Source: Aquabacterium sp. OR-4
GTDB lineage: Bacteria > Pseudomonadota > Gammaproteobacteria > Burkholderiales > Burkholderiaceae_C
DNA: 64,000 nt
Assembly: GCF_025290835.2 (NCBI RefSeq)
Contig: NZ_JAOCQD020000001.1
Coordinates: forward strand, 1-64,000
Direction of reading: 5' to 3'
Shown: positions 24,316 through 33,284 of the stretch, piece by piece
How positions within the stretch are numbered: the stretch's first letter is position 1
Layout: every line of letters begins with the position of its first letter
Notes under the pieces: generated by a model
Seen by the model: only the letters and a program-made list of their open reading frames with translations
Databases searched by the model: none
What the model was told of the DNA's origin: nothing
Position numbers and translations under genes: made by a program

Positions 24316-24323
<8 letters not shown>
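23361..24323 (+). CDS. Oligopeptide-type ABC transporter permease (DppB-like)
   Basis: Predicted 320 residues, start ATG 23361 after AAGAAGG; an in-frame extension from 23265 lacks a binding site. It has the DppB layout: a first TM helix (RLATLLATLVVASVLVFAVL), LPGN, an extracytoplasmic segment, then five more helices. The cytoplasmic EAA loop appears as VRTARAKGLSARATLWRHVLRNA and VLPGIGRLVF. A run of valines near the last helix (about residues 293-304, encoded by a GTG repeat) could be slippage-prone. It pairs with the next permease, whose start overlaps its stop by 8 bp. Confidence 0.93.
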
Positions 24324-25242
<919 letters not shown>

Positions 25243-25260
25243 TCGGAGCGGACGCCGGCC

Positions 25261-25520
25261 AAGCGACCGCCGGGTGCCCCGCGGCCCGGCGCCGGGCCGC
25301 CCCAAGCGGGCCGCGCACCCGCTCGGCGGGTGGCGGCGGTAGCCCGCCGCCGGGTGCCCCGCGGCCCAGCGCCGGGCCGCCCCAAGCGGGCCGCGCACCC
25401 GCCCGGCGGGTGGCGGCGGTACCCCGCCGCCGAGTGCCCCGCGGCCCAGCGCCGGGCCGCCCCAAGCGGGCCGCGCACCCGCTCGGCGGGTGGCGGCGGT
25501 ACCCCGCCGCCGGGTGCCCC
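25261..25520. repeat. 80-bp GC-rich tandem repeat (three full units plus ends)
   Basis: The motif CGGGTGCCCC (once CGAGTGCCCC) recurs at 25271, 25351, 25431 and 25511, an exact 80-bp period, with only a few substitutions between units. Each unit holds two inverted repeats: a CACCCG-type hairpin with arm GCGGGTG (25316-25332, 25396-25412, 25476-25492) and a GGCGGCGG/CCGCCGCC hairpin. It lies between the convergent dppC-like and tctC-like genes and may act as a bidirectional transcription barrier. It is not a CRISPR array, because the units abut with no unique spacers. Confidence 0.9.
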
Positions 25521-25521
25521 T

Positions 25522-26523
25522 TCACTGCGGCACGAAGCCGCTGGCCTTGATCACCTTGGCCCAGGCGGCGCTGTAGGCGCGCTCCTTGGCACCGAACTGC
25601 GCGCCGGGCACATGGCCCACGCTCAGGCCCATGGCGGTCAGGCGCTCCTTCACGTCGGGCAGGGCCACCACCTTGGCCAGCGCGGCCGAGAAGGCGTCGG
25701 TCACCGGCCTGGGCGTGCCGGCCGGGGCGAACACGCCGTAGAAGGGCAGATCCTCGAAGCCCGGCAGGCCCAGCTCGGCCAGCGTGGGCACGTCGGGCAG
25801 CTGGGCCTGGCGCTTGTCGCCCATCACCGCCACCACGCGCAGCTTGCCGTGGCGGTGGTTGTCGATGAAGTCGGGCACCGAGCCCAGGCCGGCACCGATC
25901 TGGTTGCCCAGCATGTCGGCCATCATCGGCGCGCTGCCGCGGTAGGGCGCGGCCACCAGGTCGAGCTTGTACTTCTCGGCCACCAGCCTGACCAGGAACT
26001 CGGGCACCGAGGCCGGCGCCGGGATGCCCACCGCGCCCTTGCCGCCGCCGGCGTTTTTCACCCAGGCCACGTACTCGGCCATGCTCTTGGCCGGCGTGCC
26101 GCCCGACACCGCCCAGGCATTGGCAAAGGTGGCAAAGCCGGCCACCGGCACGAAGTCATGCGCGGTGTCGAAGCCCGGCGTCTTGACCACCAGCGGCAGG
26201 ATCGACACGGTGTGGTCGTGCGTCACGAAGAACGTGCTGCCGTCGGCCGGCGCACTCTTGAGCGCCTGCGCCGCCAGCTGGCCACCGGCGCCGGGCTTGT
26301 TCTCGACGATGACGTTGGCCCCGCCCAGCTCATCCTTGAGCTTCTCGGCCAGCAGCCGGGCGATGACGTCGCTGCCGCCACCGGCCGGAAAACCCACCAG
26401 CAGGCGCACGTTGCGCCCGGCCTGCGCCTGGGCCGGCGGCGCCAGCAGCGGCAGGGCCAGCGCGGCGGCCAGGGCGGGAACGGCAAGCGTGCGCAGCGCG
26501 CGGCGACGGGTCAGGCGGGACAT
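25522..26523 (-). CDS. Bug/TctC-family tripartite tricarboxylate-type substrate-binding protein
   Basis: Predicted 333 residues. The chosen start at 26523 gives a clean export signal (SRLTRRRALRTLAVPALAAALALPLLA, cut near AQA, possibly Tat); an upstream in-frame start would bury it. Mature protein shows the Bug signature VRLLVGFPAGGGSDVIARLLAEKL, then VENKPGAGG, YRGSAPMMADMLGNQI and RLTAMGL. Such periplasmic receptors bind carboxylates and are greatly expanded in Burkholderiales, often without adjacent TctA/TctB genes, as here. The ligand is unknown. The stop lies at the very end of the 80-bp repeat array. Confidence 0.93.
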   Translation of the reverse strand: MSRLTRRRALRTLAVPALAAALALPLLAPPAQAQAGRNVRLLVGFPAGGGSDVIARLLAEKLKDELGGANVIVENKPGAGGQLAAQALKSAPADGSTFFVTHDHTVSILPLVVKTPGFDTAHDFVPVAGFATFANAWAVSGGTPAKSMAEYVAWVKNAGGGKGAVGIPAPASVPEFLVRLVAEKYKLDLVAAPYRGSAPMMADMLGNQIGAGLGSVPDFIDNHRHGKLRVVAVMGDKRQAQLPDVPTLAELGLPGFEDLPFYGVFAPAGTPRPVTDAFSAALAKVVALPDVKERLTAMGLSVGHVPGAQFGAKERAYSAAWAKVIKASGFVPQ

Positions 26524-26949
26524 CTTCAAGGGGCTCCACGGCAGGTCGGCGGCCCGGGATCGGGCCCAGCCTGACAGGATAGCGGCTGCCCGCAGGGCCA
26601 GCATCACGCTGACAACACCTTGCCAGGGCTTGCGGGTACAATCGTGGGTTGGTCAGAGGGTGCATACGAGGTTTTGGGCGCATTGCCCGGTCGCGTGTTC
26701 CACCTGCTCCACCCGAATGTCGCGCCACGCCGGCCATCCGCAACCGCGGCTGCTGGCGCCCCCCGCGAGCCTGCCGCGCCCCCTGCCAGGGCCCCCAGGT
26801 CGTCGGCCCATCGCCATGGGGCCGGCCGCGGGACGCGACCTTGTTTTCCTTTGCCTGCACCGGCGCTCGCGCGTGGTGGCGGGCGCGTTCCCCTGATCGC
26901 ACCGGGCCTGTCGGCCCGGGCCCGAACCCACCTTTCCCAGGATCCGTTG
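26524..26949. other. Intergenic region with long infA leader, no gene seen
   Basis: These 426 bp separate the divergent tctC-like and infA genes. A TACAAT hexamer at 26637-26642 could be the -10 of a plus-strand promoter, leaving a leader of about 300 nt before infA. Open frames through the leader have no recognisable protein content. No known riboswitch or RNA gene was recognised. Confidence 0.45.
26637..26642 (+). promoter_or_regulatory. Candidate -10 element for infA
   Basis: TACAAT matches the sigma-70 -10 consensus at five of six positions. No good -35 hexamer is found at the usual 16-18 bp. The same TACAAT precedes the tRNA-Arg gene in this window, which supports its use as a -10 here. 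Confidence 0.35.
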
Positions 26950-27177
26950 ATGGCCAAGGAAGAACTGATTGAAATGCGCGGCACCGTGCTCGAGGTGCTG
27001 CCCGACTCGCGCTACCGCGTCAAGCTCGAGAACGGCCATGAGCTGGTGGCCTACTCGGCCGGCCGCATGAAAAAGAACCACATCCGCATCCTGGCGGGTG
27101 ATGCCGTCTCGCTGGAGCTGTCGGCCTACGACCTGACCAAGGGCCGCATCACCTTCCGCCACCTGGATCGCCGCTGA
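26950..27177 (+). CDS. infA: Translation initiation factor IF-1
   Basis: Predicted 75 residues, close to the usual 72. The single OB-fold S1-like domain is complete: [50 protein letters not shown] and [20 protein letters not shown]-1 binds the 30S A site and aids initiator tRNA selection. It is not near ribosomal protein genes here. Many Burkholderiales carry a second infA outside the S10/spc operon, so this is probably that copy (infA2-like), an inference. A possible AGGA site lies about 9 bases before the ATG. Confidence 0.95.
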   Translation: MAKEELIEMRGTVLEVLPDSRYRVKLENGHELVAYSAGRMKKNHIRILAGDAVSLELSAYDLTKGRITFRHLDRR

Positions 27178-27191
27178 TCCAGGGCCTGCCG

Positions 27192-27212
27192 CCCACCGCG
27201 GCTTGCGGTGGG
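27192..27212 (+). terminator. Hairpin after infA, possible weak terminator
   Basis: CCCACCGC and GCGGTGGG form perfect 8-bp arms with a 5-nt loop, 14 bp after the infA stop. No T-tract follows, so it may be a 3'-end-stabilising hairpin or a Rho-dependent end rather than a classical terminator. The PHA synthase gene starts about 93 bp downstream. Confidence 0.35.
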
Positions 27213-27304
27213 TCAAGACCGGCGCGGGGCTGACATGCGCCGGTGACCTTCGCGTGCTATCTCTACGGCTTCAGTCGATCCGACTGCCTGCCGCAGAGAC
27301 CGCG

Positions 27305-29098
27305 ATGAGCCCCAATCCCCCCTCCCTGCACCTCGACGCCAGCGTCGACGAGGCCCGCAGCCATGCCGCCGCCGCGGCCTTCGACAGCGCCCTGCACGCG
27401 CGCCTGGCGCCGCTGTGGGGCGGGCTGTCGCCGATCTCGCTGGCGCTGGCCACGCTGGACTGGAGCCTGCACCTGGCCACCCAGCCCGCGCAGACGCTGC
27501 AGCTGGCGCTGCGTGCCGGCCAGGCCACCACGCGCTGGTGGACCGACAACCTCAACCACCACGACCTGAACGGCGACGCCGCCGCCGCCGGCCGGGTGGA
27601 AGACCTGCGCTTTTCCAACCTCGCCTGGCAACACTGGCCCTATGCGCCGATGGTGCGCGCCTACCTCGGCGCCGAGCAGTGGTGGCGCCAGGCCAGCAGC
27701 TTGCGCGGCATGGCCCCGCACCACCAGGAGATGACGCGCGTGTTCGCGCGCCAGTGGCTCGACATGCTGAGCCCGGCCAACGCCGGCCTGGCCAATCCCG
27801 AGGTGCTGCAGCGCACGCTGGCCAGCGGCGGCCGCAACCTGGCCCAGGGCCTGGGCAATGCGCTGGATGAATGGCGCGTGCGCCACGGCCTGGAGCCGCT
27901 GCACCCGCCCGAGCGCCCCTACCAGCCCGGCGTGGATGTGGCCATCACGCCCGGCCAGGTGGTGCACCGCAATGCGCTGGTGGAGCTGATCCAGTACGAC
28001 CCGGCCACACCCACCGTGCAGGCCGAGCCGGTGTTCATCGTGCCCAGCTGGATCATGAAGTACTACATCCTCGACCTCTCGCCCGAGAACTCGATGGTGA
28101 AGTGGCTGGTGGGCCAGGGCCACACGGTGTTCATCCTGTCGTGGCGCAACCCCGACGAAGGCGACGCGCTAATGACCATGGAAGACTACCTGCAGCTCGG
28201 CATCCTGGACAGCCTGGCCGCCATCGCCCGTCTGGTGCCGGGTGAGGCCGTGCATGCCGCCGGCTACTGCCTGGGTGGCACGCTGCTGTCGATCGCCGCC
28301 GCGGCGCTGGCGCGGCCCGGTGCGGTGGCCCATGCCGCGCTGCTGCCGGCGCTGGCCAGCGTGTCGCTGCTGGCCGCCGAGACCGATTTCTCCGAGCCCG
28401 GCGAGATGGGCGTGCTGATCGACGAGAGCCAGGTCGCGCTGCTGGAAGACATGATGGCCGAGCGCGGCTTTCTCACCGGGCTGCAGATGGCCGGCAGCTT
28501 CCAGTTCCTGCACTCGCGCGAGCTGATCTGGAGCGCCAAGCTGCGCGAGGTGTGGCTGGGCGAGCACCTGCGCCCGAATGACCTGATGGCCTGGAACGCC
28601 GATGTCACGCGCATGCCCGCGGCCATGCACAGCGAGTACCTGCGCCGCTGCTACCTGCGCAACGAGCTGGCCGAAAGCCGCTACCCGGTGGAGGGCCGCC
28701 CGGTGGCGCTGGCCGACATCCGCCAGCCGATCTTCCTGGTGGGCACCGAGAAGGACCATGTCTCGCCCTGGAAGTCGGTCTACAAGCTGCATCGGCTGAG
28801 CGACACCGAGCTGTGCTTCGTGCTCACCAATGGTGGCCACAACGCCGGCATCGTCAGCGAGCCCGGCCACGCCGGCCGCCACTACGCCATGCGCACCAAG
28901 CCGGCCGATGGCGCCTGGGTGCCACCCGACGACTGGGCCGCCGGCGCCACGCGCCACGAGGGATCGTGGTGGAGCGCCTGGCACGACTGGTTGCTGGCCC
29001 ACGGCAGCGGCCGCACCGTGCCGCGCCGCACCATCGACCCGACCGCGGCGCTGTGCGCCGCACCAGGCGAGTACGTGCGGGTGCGCTACAGCGACTGA
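27305..29098 (+). CDS. phaC: Class I poly(3-hydroxyalkanoate) synthase
   Basis: Predicted 597 residues, usual for class I PhaC; start ATG 27305. The enzyme polymerises 3-hydroxyacyl-CoA to PHA on the surface of storage granules. The N-terminal domain has the family pattern RFSNLAWQHWPYAPMVRAYL. The alpha/beta-hydrolase core has the lipase-like box GYCLGGT with C322 replacing serine, an Asp in EKDHVSPW (D484) and His in GGHNAG (H512), so the triad is intact. No phaA, phaB, phaP or phaR gene lies beside it, so it may be a second PhaC or a dispersed pathway gene. Confidence 0.94.
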   Translation: MSPNPPSLHLDASVDEARSHAAAAAFDSALHARLAPLWGGLSPISLALATLDWSLHLATQPAQTLQLALRAGQATTRWWTDNLNHHDLNGDAAAAGRVEDLRFSNLAWQHWPYAPMVRAYLGAEQWWRQASSLRGMAPHHQEMTRVFARQWLDMLSPANAGLANPEVLQRTLASGGRNLAQGLGNALDEWRVRHGLEPLHPPERPYQPGVDVAITPGQVVHRNALVELIQYDPATPTVQAEPVFIVPSWIMKYYILDLSPENSMVKWLVGQGHTVFILSWRNPDEGDALMTMEDYLQLGILDSLAAIARLVPGEAVHAAGYCLGGTLLSIAAAALARPGAVAHAALLPALASVSLLAAETDFSEPGEMGVLIDESQVALLEDMMAERGFLTGLQMAGSFQFLHSRELIWSAKLREVWLGEHLRPNDLMAWNADVTRMPAAMHSEYLRRCYLRNELAESRYPVEGRPVALADIRQPIFLVGTEKDHVSPWKSVYKLHRLSDTELCFVLTNGGHNAGIVSEPGHAGRHYAMRTKPADGAWVPPDDWAAGATRHEGSWWSAWHDWLLAHGSGRTVPRRTIDPTAALCAAPGEYVRVRYSD

Positions 29099-29124
29099 CC
29101 CGGCGGGCCGGCCGGGCGGCCTGG

Positions 29125-30321
29125 TCAGCCCGCCAGCACCGCCGCCATGCCGTCGGCCACCCGCGCCACGTTGGCGCTGCTCAGGCCCGCCACGCACATG
29201 CGGCCCGAGGCGATCAGGTACACCGCGTGCTCGTCGCGCAGACGCTGCACCTGGGCCGCGCTCATGCCGGTATAGCTGAACATGCCGCGCTGGCTCAGCA
29301 GGTAGCCGAAATCGTGGCCCGGCAGGCGCTGCACCAGAGCGTCGTGCAGCGCGCGGCGCAGGCCGGCGATGCGCTCGCGCATCTGCGCCACCTCGGCCTC
29401 CCACTGGGCGCGCAGGTCGGCCTCACCCAGCACCTTGGCCACCAGCTTGCCGGCATGGATGGCCGGGCTCGAATAGATGCGGCGCACGGTGGCCTTCAGC
29501 TGGCCCAGCACCAGATCGGCTTCGGCGGCCGTGGCGCACACGGCGCTGAGCGCGCCGCAGCGCTCGCCATACACGCTCATGCTCTTGGAGAAGCTGTTGG
29601 CCACGAAGAAGGTCAGGCCGGCGTCGGCCAGCGCGCGCACGGCGCCGGCGTCTTCGGCAATGCCCTCGCCATAACCCTGATAGGCCAGGTCGAGATAGGG
29701 CAGCAGTTCGCGCTCACGCAGCACCGGGATCAGCGCCTGCCACTGCGCGGGGCTCAGATCCACGCCGGTGGGGTTGTGGCAGCAGGCGTGCAACAGCACG
29801 ATGCTGCGCGCCGGCAAGCCGCGCAGGCAGTCGAGCATGGCGTCGAAGCGCAGGCCACCGGTGGCGGTGTCGTAGTACGGATAGCTGTTCACCTGGAAAC
29901 CGCTGCCCTCGAACATCGAGCGGTGGTTGTCCCAGGTCGGGTCGCTGACCCACACCGCCGACTGCGGCAGCCAGGTCTTGAGGAAATCAGCGCCCACCTT
30001 CAGGCCGCCCGAGGAGCCCACGGTCTGGATCGTGGCCACGCGCCCGGCGGCCAAGGCCGGGTGTTGCGCGCCCAGCAGCAGCTTGGCCACCTCGGCACGG
30101 CAGGCGGCATCGCCTTCCATCGGCAGATAGCCCTTGGCGCCACCCTCGGCCAGGATGCGCGCCTCGGCCTGCTGCACGCTGGGCAGCACCGGCAGGCGAC
30201 CCTGCTCGTCGAAGTAGATGCCGATCGACAGGTTGACCTTGTGCGGCCGCGGGTCGGCCTGGAAGGCCGCCACCACGGCAAAGATCGGGTCGCCCGCATA
30301 GGGCTGGATGTGCTCGAACAT
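29125..30321 (-). CDS. tyrB: Aromatic amino acid / aspartate family aminotransferase (class I)
   Basis: Predicted 398 residues, PLP-dependent transaminase of the AspC/TyrB type in the cytoplasm. Visible motifs: VNLSIGIYFDEQGRLPVLPSV near the N terminus, the cofactor-contact WVSDPTWDNH, CCHNPTGVD, YLDLAYQGYG, and the PLP lysine in NSFSKSMSVYGER (K246). The GIYFDEQG segment resembles TyrB more than AspC; the substrate range cannot be settled by eye. It is convergent with phaC (26-bp gap). Confidence 0.9.
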   Translation of the reverse strand: MFEHIQPYAGDPIFAVVAAFQADPRPHKVNLSIGIYFDEQGRLPVLPSVQQAEARILAEGGAKGYLPMEGDAACRAEVAKLLLGAQHPALAAGRVATIQTVGSSGGLKVGADFLKTWLPQSAVWVSDPTWDNHRSMFEGSGFQVNSYPYYDTATGGLRFDAMLDCLRGLPARSIVLLHACCHNPTGVDLSPAQWQALIPVLRERELLPYLDLAYQGYGEGIAEDAGAVRALADAGLTFFVANSFSKSMSVYGERCGALSAVCATAAEADLVLGQLKATVRRIYSSPAIHAGKLVAKVLGEADLRAQWEAEVAQMRERIAGLRRALHDALVQRLPGHDFGYLLSQRGMFSYTGMSAAQVQRLRDEHAVYLIASGRMCVAGLSSANVARVADGMAAVLAG

Positions 30322-30378
30322 CGAAGAAAGGCTCCCGCGCGCAGGAATGGCGCCCGTGATTATCGGGCGGCGGGCGCC

Positions 30379-30870
30379 TCAGCCCAGCGCGGCCTCGATG
30401 TCGGCGGCCAGCTTCTCGGGCGTGTCCTGCGGCGCGTAGCGGCGGATCACCCGGCCGTCACGGCCCACCAGGAACTTGGTGAAATTCCACTTGATCGCCT
30501 TGCTGCCCAGGATGCCCGGCGCCTCGGTCTTGAGCCACTGGTACAGCGGGTGGGCCTGGGCGCCATTGACCTCCACCTTGGCCATCATCGGAAAGCTGAC
30601 GCCGTAGTTCAGCTCGCAAAACGATGCGATCTCGTCGTTGCTGCCGGGGTCTTGCCGGCCGAACTCGTTGCTTGGAAAGCCGATGATCACCAGGCCGCGC
30701 TCGCGGTACTGCTGCCACAGCCCCTCCAGGCCCTTGAACTGCGGCGTGAAGCCGCACTGGCTGGCGGTGTTGACCACCAGCAGCACCTGGCCGGCCAGCG
30801 TGGCCAGTTTCAAGGTCTTGCCGGTGATGTCTTGCGCGCTGAAGTCGGCGATCGACGCGGTGCTGCTCAT
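30379..30870 (-). CDS. Glutathione peroxidase family thiol peroxidase (BtuE/GpxA-like)
   Basis: Predicted 163 residues. The start at 30870 is preceded by GAGGAT; a start five codons earlier is possible. It has the peroxidatic Cys in NTASQCGFTPQ, the Gln in FGRQDPG and the Trp in KWNFTKFLV, so the C-Q-W set is present. In the GFPSNEF segment a serine stands where many bacterial members have the resolving cysteine (GFPCNQF), so it may recycle differently. Cytoplasmic; no signal peptide. Confidence 0.92.
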   Translation of the reverse strand: MSSTASIADFSAQDITGKTLKLATLAGQVLLVVNTASQCGFTPQFKGLEGLWQQYRERGLVIIGFPSNEFGRQDPGSNDEIASFCELNYGVSFPMMAKVEVNGAQAHPLYQWLKTEAPGILGSKAIKWNFTKFLVGRDGRVIRRYAPQDTPEKLAADIEAALG

Positions 30871-31017
30871 GCTGATCCTCGACAAAAGTTGCGCGGTTCA
30901 GTGCCGCAGTTGACAGTGCGGGGCTCATGTTATCCCTAGTTCGCGCGATGGCCCGCATTGACGGTTAGACCCTATGCCGCCCACGATGGGTGCAACTACT
31001 CCAGGGAATCCTTCACC

Positions 31018-32148
31018 GTGCCATCGCCCGTCCGCATTGCCCTTCTCGGATTCAGTGAATTCGAGCGCAGTGCGCTGGTGTCGTATTTCCAGCTCACCGC
31101 CCAACGCCGCCCCAGCTACAGCCATGTGCTGGCCCTTGACGACGCCGATCTGGTGGTCGTTGACGCCGAGCAGCCCGGCACCCTGGCCCTGCTGCAGGAG
31201 CTCGACCGCAATGCCGACGCCGTGTTCGTCGGCGCCCATGGCTCGGGCGACGCCGCCGGCTGGATGATGCGGCCGATCAACCCCGCCCACGTGCTGCGCG
31301 AGCTTGACGCGCTGCTGGTGCGCCGCCACGGCCCCGTCGCAGGTGGCCACCCGAGCCAGGCCTCGGCCCATGCCGATGCCGATGCGTTTGCCGGCACCCA
31401 GCCCCAGGGCCTGGGCCGCGTGGCCGATGCGCGCCCCACGCCCAGCCCGGGCGGGCGCAACACCCGGCCCGACCTGCTGCTGGGCAGCATGGCGCCCACC
31501 CTGCCCACCGGCCTGTTTGGCGACCCGCTGTCCCCCGGGCCGCTGCGCACCATCGGCTCGGCTGCCGCGCTCACTGCCGGCCTGCCCGCGCACAACGGCC
31601 GCCGCGCCAATGACCGGGTCGACCTGGCCACCGCGCTGTCAACGCAGCAGCAGGCGGCCGAAGCCCGCCGGCGCCGCCGCGAGGCCGCGCTGCGGCCCGA
31701 TGTGCTGCGCCGCGCGCTGCTGGTTGACGACAGCGAGGTGGCCCTGCACTTCCTGCGCCGCGAGCTCGAGCCCTACGGCCTGGTGGTGGATGTGGCGCGC
31801 GACAGCGAGCGCGCCCTCGACCTGCTGAGCCACCAGCCCTACGGCCTGGTGTTTCTCGACATCGACCTCGGCCCGCAAAGCCGCAGCGACGGCCTGGCGC
31901 TGTGCCACCGCATCCGCCACCAGCTGCTGCACCCGGGCGGGCGCGCGCCGGTGGTGGTGATGGTGTCGGCCTTTCACGAGGCGGTGGATCAGGTGCGCGG
32001 CACGCTGGCCGGCGCCGAGGCCTTTCTGGCCAAGCCGCTCGACTTTGCGGTGCTCGATGGCCTGATGCGCCGCCATGGCTTCAGCCGCCAGGCACCGGCG
32101 GCCACCGAGACCACCATCACCCAGCCGCTGGCCCGGCACCGCGTCTGA
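31018..32148 (+). CDS. Response regulator with degenerate N-terminal receiver and C-terminal REC domain
   Basis: Predicted 376 residues with GTG 31018 as start; a TTG at 30958 would add 20 residues lacking family character. Residues 1-100 (RIALLGFSEFERSALVSYF, DADLVVVDAEQPGTLALL) look like a receiver-like fold without a clear phospho-Asp context. A low-complexity linker of about 110 residues follows. The C-terminal receiver (about 235-355) has LLVDDSE, FLDIDLGP (D281) and the lysine in FLAKPLDF. No DNA-binding or enzymatic output domain is seen, so it may act by protein contact. No kinase gene is adjacent. Confidence 0.85.
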   Translation: MPSPVRIALLGFSEFERSALVSYFQLTAQRRPSYSHVLALDDADLVVVDAEQPGTLALLQELDRNADAVFVGAHGSGDAAGWMMRPINPAHVLRELDALLVRRHGPVAGGHPSQASAHADADAFAGTQPQGLGRVADARPTPSPGGRNTRPDLLLGSMAPTLPTGLFGDPLSPGPLRTIGSAAALTAGLPAHNGRRANDRVDLATALSTQQQAAEARRRRREAALRPDVLRRALLVDDSEVALHFLRRELEPYGLVVDVARDSERALDLLSHQPYGLVFLDIDLGPQSRSDGLALCHRIRHQLLHPGGRAPVVVMVSAFHEAVDQVRGTLAGAEAFLAKPLDFAVLDGLMRRHGFSRQAPAATETTITQPLARHRV

Positions 32149-32263
32149 CTGGCCAGTGGCCGGGGCGCACGGCAGCGCACGGCCATCGGCTACCAGCCAC
32201 AAGCCACCAGCCATTCACCATCGGCCATTGGTCAGACCAAGGCCAGCGCGCGGCCCATCGCGG

Positions 32264-33148
32264 TCAGTCGCGCTGCCAGGCAGCGAGCAGTGCCGCCCCC
32301 ACGATCAGCAGCGCGCCAAGCGCCGTGCGGGCGTCCAGCGTGCCGGCGCCGAGGGCCAGCGACGACAGGCTGGCGAAGGCCACCTCGCTGACCATGATCA
32401 CCGAGGTGGTGTTGGCCGGCAGCCGGGCCGCACCGAACTGCAGCGCCAGGTTGGCCAGCAGAAACCAGGCCGCCAGCAGCACCGCGGCCAGCACCCAGCC
32501 GGCGGCCAGCGGTGGTGGCGGCGCAATCTGCCCGCCGCGGGTGAGCGCCAGCGCCAGGGCGCCAGCCACCAGCGCGCCGCCGGCAAACATCGCCAGCGCC
32601 CGGGCCGATTCGCTGCGGTGGGCCTCGCGGCGCAGCATCACGTTGTTCAGCGCAAAGCTGAACCCGCCCAGCAGCGACAAGCCATCGGCCAGGCCCAGGC
32701 CCGGCCCCGCCGCCAGCCCGTGGGCCGGCCACAGCACGACGGCGGCGCCCGCCAGGGCCAGCGCCACGCGCCACATGCCGCGCGCGCTGATGCGCTCGCC
32801 CAGCAGCAGGCGCGAGAGCAGCGCCGTCCACAGCGGCATCAGGTAGAACAGCAGCACCACGCGCACCACGTCGCCGATGCTCACCGCCCAGTTGAAGCAG
32901 GCATTGGTGGTGCCCGCGCCGGCCACCAGCACCCACAGCACCGGCGTGCGCAGCAGCTCGCCCAGCGCGCCGGGCCGGCGCAGCACCAGGATCAGGCTGG
33001 CCGCGCCGAAGGCGATCACCGTGAGCCACAGCGCATGCAGCCCCAGCCCGGCCATGGCCCGAAACGGCCACCAGCTCACACCCCAGGTCAAGGCGTTGAA
33101 CAGCAAGGCCAGCGCGGCCAGCGCGCCTGGCGAACGCAGGGCGCTCAC
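32264..33148 (-). CDS. DMT-superfamily (EamA) transporter
   Basis: Predicted 294 residues with ten hydrophobic segments in two EamA repeats, the usual build of drug/metabolite exporters in the inner membrane. Recognisable features are NALTWGVSWWPFRAM at the start, the FNWAVSIGDVVRVVLLFYLMPLWTALLSRLLLGERI stretch closing the first repeat, and the equivalent VIMVSEVAFASLSSLALGAGTLD near the end. Substrate unknown; relatives export amino acids or metabolites. It lies upstream of lplT on the same strand, separated by a GC-rich repeat copy. Confidence 0.9.
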   Translation of the reverse strand: MSALRSPGALAALALLFNALTWGVSWWPFRAMAGLGLHALWLTVIAFGAASLILVLRRPGALGELLRTPVLWVLVAGAGTTNACFNWAVSIGDVVRVVLLFYLMPLWTALLSRLLLGERISARGMWRVALALAGAAVVLWPAHGLAAGPGLGLADGLSLLGGFSFALNNVMLRREAHRSESARALAMFAGGALVAGALALALTRGGQIAPPPPLAAGWVLAAVLLAAWFLLANLALQFGAARLPANTTSVIMVSEVAFASLSSLALGAGTLDARTALGALLIVGAALLAAWQRD

Positions 33149-33174
33149 GGGCAGCAGGTGGCGGTTCGTCCGCT

Positions 33175-33284
33175 AGATGCCGGGTGCATCGTGCCCAGCC
33201 CGCCGGCGCCGGGCCGCCCCAAGGCGGCGGGCCAACCCGCCCCGCGGGTGGCGGCGCGTCCGCGCGACGCCGGGTGCCCCATGC
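33175..33284. repeat. Dispersed copy of the 25.3-kb GC-rich repeat
   Basis: This stretch shares the blocks GCGCCGGGCCGCCCCAAG, GCGGGTGGCGGCG and GCCGGGTGCCCC, in the same order, with the 80-bp units at 25261-25520. It is a single, more diverged copy between the DMT transporter start and the lplT stop. It keeps the GCGGGT hairpin arms. Confidence 0.75.

Noticed and set aside
25261..25520. Tandem repeat considered as a CRISPR array
   Set aside because: Units are 80 bp, contiguous and lack unique spacers; no cas genes are present.
26620..27177. IF-1 with a 110-residue N-terminal extension
   Set aside because: The frame is open upstream, but the extension is low-complexity and IF-1 family proteins begin at the MAKEE start, ATG 26950.
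28813..30939. 708-codon plus-strand frame
   Set aside because: Overlaps the phaC 3' end and is antisense to the aminotransferase and glutathione peroxidase genes; His/Ala-rich shadow.
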